From positions 1 to 8,991 of the forward strand of contig JAOZSF010000039.1 in assembly GCA_029939815.1 (NCBI GenBank): a DNA stretch of 8,991 nt, in the 5' to 3' direction. Positions 6,987-8,991 of this stretch are shown piece by piece; position 1 is the stretch's first letter; each line of letters starts with the position of its first letter. The translations under genes and the position numbers were made by a program. The DNA is from a bacterium. GTDB lineage: Bacteria; Auribacterota; UBA3054; B51-G9. The notes below the pieces were generated by a model. It saw only the letters and a program-made list of their open reading frames with translations. It had not been told where the DNA came from and did not search any database.

Positions 6987-7013
6987 GCTGTAGCCGCTGC
7001 CGCTGGCTGCGGA
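6987..7013 (+). repeat. REP-like element copy 1: GCTGTAG plus hairpin
   Basis: GCTGTAG (6987-6993) is followed directly by an 8-bp stem CCGCTGCC/GGCTGCGG (one T-T mismatch) with loop GCT, then A. A GTAG tetranucleotide just 5' of an imperfect palindrome is the mark of REP elements mobilised by TnpA-REP (RAYT) transposases. A second copy with the same layout is at 8241-8267. No RAYT gene is in the window. Confidence 0.6.
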
Positions 7014-7021
7014 TTTTAATT

Positions 7022-7084
7022 AGTTACGAGTTACGAGAAACGAGTTACATTAATTTATCATTCATCATTCATAATTCATAATTA
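7022..7084 (-). repeat. Heptamer tandem array directly after the rlmN stop
   Basis: On the minus strand, after the rlmN stop: TGAATTA, TGAATGA, TGAATGA, TAAATTA, one extra base, then TGTAACT, CGTTTCT, CGTAACT, CGTAACT. The period is 7 bp and all units except CGTTTCT contain TAA or TGA, so stop codons recur in every frame. The unit sequences differ from those at 3050-3111, but period and position after a stop codon are the same. Confidence 0.8.
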
Positions 7085-8110
7085 TTAATTTCTTACTTTC
7101 CTCCTCAGTTGTCCGCATGCGGCATTAATATCATCCCCTTTTTTTCTTCTCACGGCAACATCAATTCCCTTTTTAATGAGAAAATTTGAGAAATTGTCGG
7201 TCGTTTTTTTGTCCGGCGATTCATAATCATTAAAATCAACTTTATTATATTCAATCAGATTTATTTTTGAAGGAACTTTCTTGATTATTTTCGCAAGTTC
7301 TGCCGCATGACCCAAACTGTCATTTATCCCTTTCAGCAAAACATATTCATAAGTAATTTTTCGATGTGTTGTCCTGTAATATTCGCTTAAAGCGGAAAGC
7401 AGGGCATTAATGCTTGACGGACAGCCGGGAATTAATTTTTTCCTCAATTCATCAGTTGTTGCGTGGAGAGAAACAGCTAGATTTGACTGTGGAACATCGT
7501 TTCCGAAATCAACTATTCGTTTTACAATTCCAACAGTTGAGATCGTCATTCTTCTCGAACCGATTTTCAACCCGTTTTCGTCATTAAGAATTTTTATCGC
7601 TTTTATTAGATTATCGTAATTAAGAAACGGTTCTCCCATTCCCATGAAAACAAGGTTTTTTATTCCGCGACGGGTGTGAGCGGTACTACAATGCCAAACC
7701 TGTTCAACTATTTCCCCGACAGTTAAATTTCTTTCCAAACCATCAACGCCACTTGCGCAGAAGCTGCATTTTATCGGACATCCGACCTGAGTTGAAACAC
7801 ACACTGTAGCATGGCTACCCATTGGGATCCAAACCGATTCAACGAATTCGTTATCTTTTGACAGTTTAACGAGTCGTTTTTCGCTGTCATCCCCGGCAAT
7901 TTTTATTTCATCAACAAAAGATTGGGTCAAAGGCAAATTTTCTGAGAGAAATTCCTGTGTTTTTTTCGGCAAATTGGACATTTTATCATAACTGTCCGCG
8001 CCATGAAGATAAAACCATTCCCAAACCTGTCGCGCGCGGAATTTTTTCATTCCGTTATCGACAAACCATTTTTCAAGTTCCGGTAAAGTGTAATTGGTAA
8101 AGCAGGGCAT
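7085..8110 (-). CDS. rlmN: 23S rRNA (A2503-C2) / tRNA (A37-C2) methyltransferase, radical SAM
   Basis: RlmN uses a [4Fe-4S] cluster and two SAM molecules to methylate C2 of A2503 in 23S rRNA, and A37 in some tRNAs. Counting from ATG 8108-8110 (341 aa): the N-terminal fold has FRARQVWEWFYLHG (24-37); the cluster cysteines are C111, C115 and C118 (GCPIKCSFC); GMGEP is at 157-161; SLHAT is at 214-218; and CGQLR (331-335) carries the Cys that becomes methylated. The second active-site Cys is C104 in VCVSTQVGC. The spacing matches E. coli C118, C125-C132 and C355. A TTG seven codons upstream (8129-8131) is open, but it lies inside a 25-bp inverted repeat and is the weaker start. No clear Shine-Dalgarno site is seen. 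All catalytic residues are present. Confidence 0.97.
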   Translation of the reverse strand: MPCFTNYTLPELEKWFVDNGMKKFRARQVWEWFYLHGADSYDKMSNLPKKTQEFLSENLPLTQSFVDEIKIAGDDSEKRLVKLSKDNEFVESVWIPMGSHATVCVSTQVGCPIKCSFCASGVDGLERNLTVGEIVEQVWHCSTAHTRRGIKNLVFMGMGEPFLNYDNLIKAIKILNDENGLKIGSRRMTISTVGIVKRIVDFGNDVPQSNLAVSLHATTDELRKKLIPGCPSSINALLSALSEYYRTTHRKITYEYVLLKGINDSLGHAAELAKIIKKVPSKINLIEYNKVDFNDYESPDKKTTDNFSNFLIKKGIDVAVRRKKGDDINAACGQLRRKVRN

Positions 8111-8123
8111 ATTGGGTATCAGG

Positions 8124-8148
8124 AAATTCAAATCAAAGATTTGAATTT
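8124..8148. promoter_or_regulatory. Perfect 11-bp inverted repeat just upstream of rlmN
   Basis: Arms AAATTCAAATC and GATTTGAATTT are perfectly complementary around a 3-bp centre. In the rlmN transcript this would be a hairpin ending 13 nt before the ATG at 8110; as DNA it could be an operator. It covers the alternative TTG start, which favours the ATG. Confidence 0.6.
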
Positions 8149-8175
8149 ATTATTCATTTCATCATTAGGCATTCC

Positions 8176-8202
8176 GTCCACGAGCGCCTATGGCCTCGGG
8201 AC
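8176..8202. repeat. GC-rich hairpin in the rlmN leader region
   Basis: GTCC, CGAG and GCC pair in order with GGAC, CTCG and GGC around a TAT loop: 11 base pairs with a bulged A and a bulged C on the 5' side. It is either a leader structure or another dispersed repeat. Confidence 0.5.
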
Positions 8203-8205
8203 AAG

Positions 8206-8240
8206 TTGTTGGTTATTGGATATTCAAGTGTCAAGTGTTT
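8206..8240. repeat. Degenerate heptamer array next to REP-like copy 2
   Basis: Five 7-bp units on the plus strand: TTGTTGG, TTATTGG, ATATTCA, AGTGTCA, AGTGTTT. Adjacent units resemble each other in pairs, and the run ends exactly where the GCTGTAG hairpin element begins. Confidence 0.5.
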
Positions 8241-8267
8241 GCTGTAGCCGGTCTCGTTGAGGCCGGA
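8241..8267 (+). repeat. REP-like element copy 2: GCTGTAG plus hairpin
   Basis: GCTGTAG (8241-8247) is followed by the stem CCGGTCTC/GAGGCCGG (one T-G wobble) with loop GTT, then A. Layout and lengths equal copy 1 at 6987-7013, but four of the eight stem positions differ and pairing is kept in three of them, which implies the structure matters. Confidence 0.6.
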
Positions 8268-8337
8268 ATTATATTCGGTGTTTGATATTAATGTACAAAT
8301 CTTTTAATAAAAAAAAGTTAATTATTTAGTTGTAATA

Positions 8338-8366
8338 ATTTTACAGTAACATAAACATATTTGCAA
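8338..8366 (-). promoter_or_regulatory. Putative sigma-70 promoter for rlmN
   Basis: On the minus strand TTGCAA (8361-8366) and TAAAAT (8338-8343) are 17 bp apart. Transcription would start near 8331, giving a leader of about 220 nt containing three hairpins. The -35 is 4/6 and the -10 is 5/6; chance matches are common in such AT-rich DNA. Confidence 0.35.
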
Positions 8367-8403
8367 GTTCAACATTTTTTTGACCTAAAAATAGCCACGC
8401 CTG

Positions 8404-8427
8404 CCCCGAAAATGAAATGCATCGGGG
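8404..8427. repeat. CCCCGA/TCGGGG hairpin element
   Basis: Six-bp arms CCCCGA and TCGGGG enclose 12 nt. A related half, TTGCCCCGA, occurs at 8552-8560 without its partner arm, so this looks like a degraded member of a dispersed family. Confidence 0.5.
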
Positions 8428-8487
8428 AAGACTCAAAGACACTAAAAAAATATAATTATTCTGATAAGATTTTTAACACATAAGCTA

Positions 8488-8502
8488 TCCTCCTTCGGCG
8501 GA
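8488..8502. repeat. Reverse-complement copy of the 15-mer at 6851-6865
   Basis: TCCTCCTTCGGCGGA is the exact reverse complement of the 15-mer inside the hairpin at 6845-6872. The two copies lie on either side of rlmN in inverted orientation, about 1.6 kb apart. Confidence 0.7.
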
Positions 8503-8583
8503 CTTTCAGCATAAGAAAACATAAGCTTTTAATTTAATTATTCTGACAGGCTTGCCCCGATAGTGTAACGTAGCGTGGATGTG

Positions 8584-8601
8584 CAGGATATACAGGATTT
8601 A
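8584..8601. repeat. CAGGAT 9-bp tandem pair
   Basis: CAGGATATA followed by CAGGATTTA, two 9-bp units. It lies 27 bp from the CACAGAG 9-mer array and has the same period. Confidence 0.5.
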
Positions 8602-8628
8602 AGCCATTTATTTAAAAACAAGCATTTT

Positions 8629-8655
8629 ACCACAGAGTTCACAGAGACCACAGAG
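8629..8655. repeat. CACAGAG 9-bp tandem array
   Basis: Three 9-bp units: ACCACAGAG, TTCACAGAG, ACCACAGAG. I recall the same string as a common intergenic repeat in many uncultured bacterial genomes. Its function is unknown to me. Confidence 0.65.
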
Positions 8656-8685
8656 GAAATATAATTTTATATCTTACAGATAAAG

Positions 8686-8702
8686 CGAATGACAGTCATT
8701 CG
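8686..8702. repeat. 17-bp perfect palindrome
   Basis: CGAATGAC and GTCATTCG flank a central A. TTTT follows on the plus strand, and only a short T-run (CTTTA) follows on the minus strand, so it is at best a weak terminator for the gene ending at 8872, about 170 bp away. It could also be an operator-like site. Confidence 0.4.
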
Positions 8703-8871
8703 TTTTCAGAGATTTTTTCAGAAAATATAAGCATAGTTTATATTTTTAGAATAAAATATCATTACAAAATTATATTTGTATTTAATCGTACTGTTCAAAT
8801 AGTTCTGTTAATGAATTTATATATTCCGACAGGATTTTATTGTTTTGATATTAATCATTTTGCCATAAAAG

Positions 8872-8991
8872 TTATTTATCCTCTTTTTTTGAACAGTAAG
8901 CCGCGATGACAACTCCACCGATAACAGCTCCGGCGGCTGCAACCACAGCGAATGTTCCCGCGACAGTTCCCGTAACCACAGCGCGTGACGC
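8872..8991 (-). CDS. C-terminal fragment of a small membrane-anchored protein, cut by window edge
   Basis: Thirty-nine residues and a TAA stop remain. The fragment is a Gly/Ala/Val-rich hydrophobic stretch of about 29 residues with small-residue spacing typical of a glycine-zipper transmembrane helix, then a short charged tail, YCSKKEDK. The frame is open to the window edge, and the composition fits a real membrane segment, unlike the neighbouring minus-strand frame, which is rich in Cys and Arg. No family can be recognised. The reading is moderately supported because only the end of the gene is visible. Confidence 0.5.
   Translation of the reverse strand, partial: ASRAVVTGTVAGTFAVVAAAGAVIGGVVIAAYCSKKEDK

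Larger units (their letters stand above)
6621..7084. other. Non-coding intergenic region between rlmN and rpoN
   Basis: 464 bp with no credible gene. The part next to rpoN (6621-6840) is very A/T-rich and holds the putative rpoN promoter and an A8/T8 inverted repeat. The part next to rlmN (6841-7084) holds five hairpins in 170 bp followed by a heptamer array; each is listed separately. Confidence 0.8.
8111..8871. other. Repeat-rich non-coding region upstream of rlmN
   Basis: 761 bp with no credible gene on either strand. It holds a candidate rlmN promoter and leader (about 8111-8366) and, farther out, a series of short repeats and palindromes listed separately. Between 8747 and 8871 I see only A/T-rich sequence and one copy of a TATTCYGACAGG 12-mer (8822-8833). 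A relative is at 8539-8550 and a weaker one at 8457-8468. Confidence 0.75.

Noticed and set aside
8111..8131. TTG start at 8129-8131 that would lengthen RlmN by 7 residues
   Set aside because: It lies inside the perfect inverted repeat, has no Shine-Dalgarno site, and the ATG at 8108-8110 gives a normal RlmN N-terminus.
6851..8502. Composite transposon carrying rlmN
   Set aside because: The flanking repeats are short and there is no transposase, target duplication or compositional change in rlmN, which is a housekeeping gene.

Overview
The window comes from a low-GC bacterium, most likely of the Bacteroidota / Ignavibacteriota (FCB) group. Three things point there: A-rich translation starts without clear Shine-Dalgarno sites, short heptamer arrays and GC-rich hairpin repeats of the kind I recall from intergenic DNA of those genomes, and a full-length rpoN. 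This placement is inference; no rRNA or marker phylogeny is available here. Every confident gene lies on the minus strand, so the genes read from right to left.

Reading from the right: a partial C-terminus of a small membrane-anchored protein (8872-8991); about 740 bp of non-coding, repeat-rich DNA; rlmN (7085-8110), with a putative promoter, a structured leader and a perfect 25-bp inverted repeat just before its start; about 465 bp of non-coding DNA with five hairpins and a heptamer array; then the tight series rpoN (5067-6620), an exported TPR protein (3901-5061) and a SpoU-type rRNA 2'-O-methyltransferase (3112-3897), separated by only 5 and 3 bp. After a second heptamer array come three overlapping genes: a 69-aa protein (2832-3041), a 719-aa protein (683-2842) and an XPB-type helicase (start at 686, cut by the window edge just after its Walker A motif).

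The main result is that the last three genes look like a bacterial version of the TFIIH translocase module. The helicase has the XPB N-terminal domain. The 719-aa protein resembles p52/Tfb2: winged-helix-like N-terminus, a clutch-like segment with a TRES motif, and a C-terminal module. The 69-aa protein matches p8/TTDA/Tfb5 in length, in a DxxM motif and in the D-x-T-H signature. In eukaryotes these three subunits bind each other, with p52 and p8 controlling the XPB ATPase in repair and transcription. Here their genes overlap by 11 and 4 bp, as expected for subunits made together. The XPB and p52-like assignments rest on clear domain similarity. The p8 assignment and the complex are inferences from recalled eukaryotic sequences and need profile searches and structure prediction.

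The two large intergenic regions carry several repeat families: GTAG-plus-hairpin (REP-like) units whose stems differ by compensatory changes, heptamer arrays in which most units carry a stop triplet, a CCCCTCC hairpin element, a shared inverted 15-mer, and CACAGAG 9-mer repeats. No transposase, tRNA, rRNA or CRISPR array was seen.
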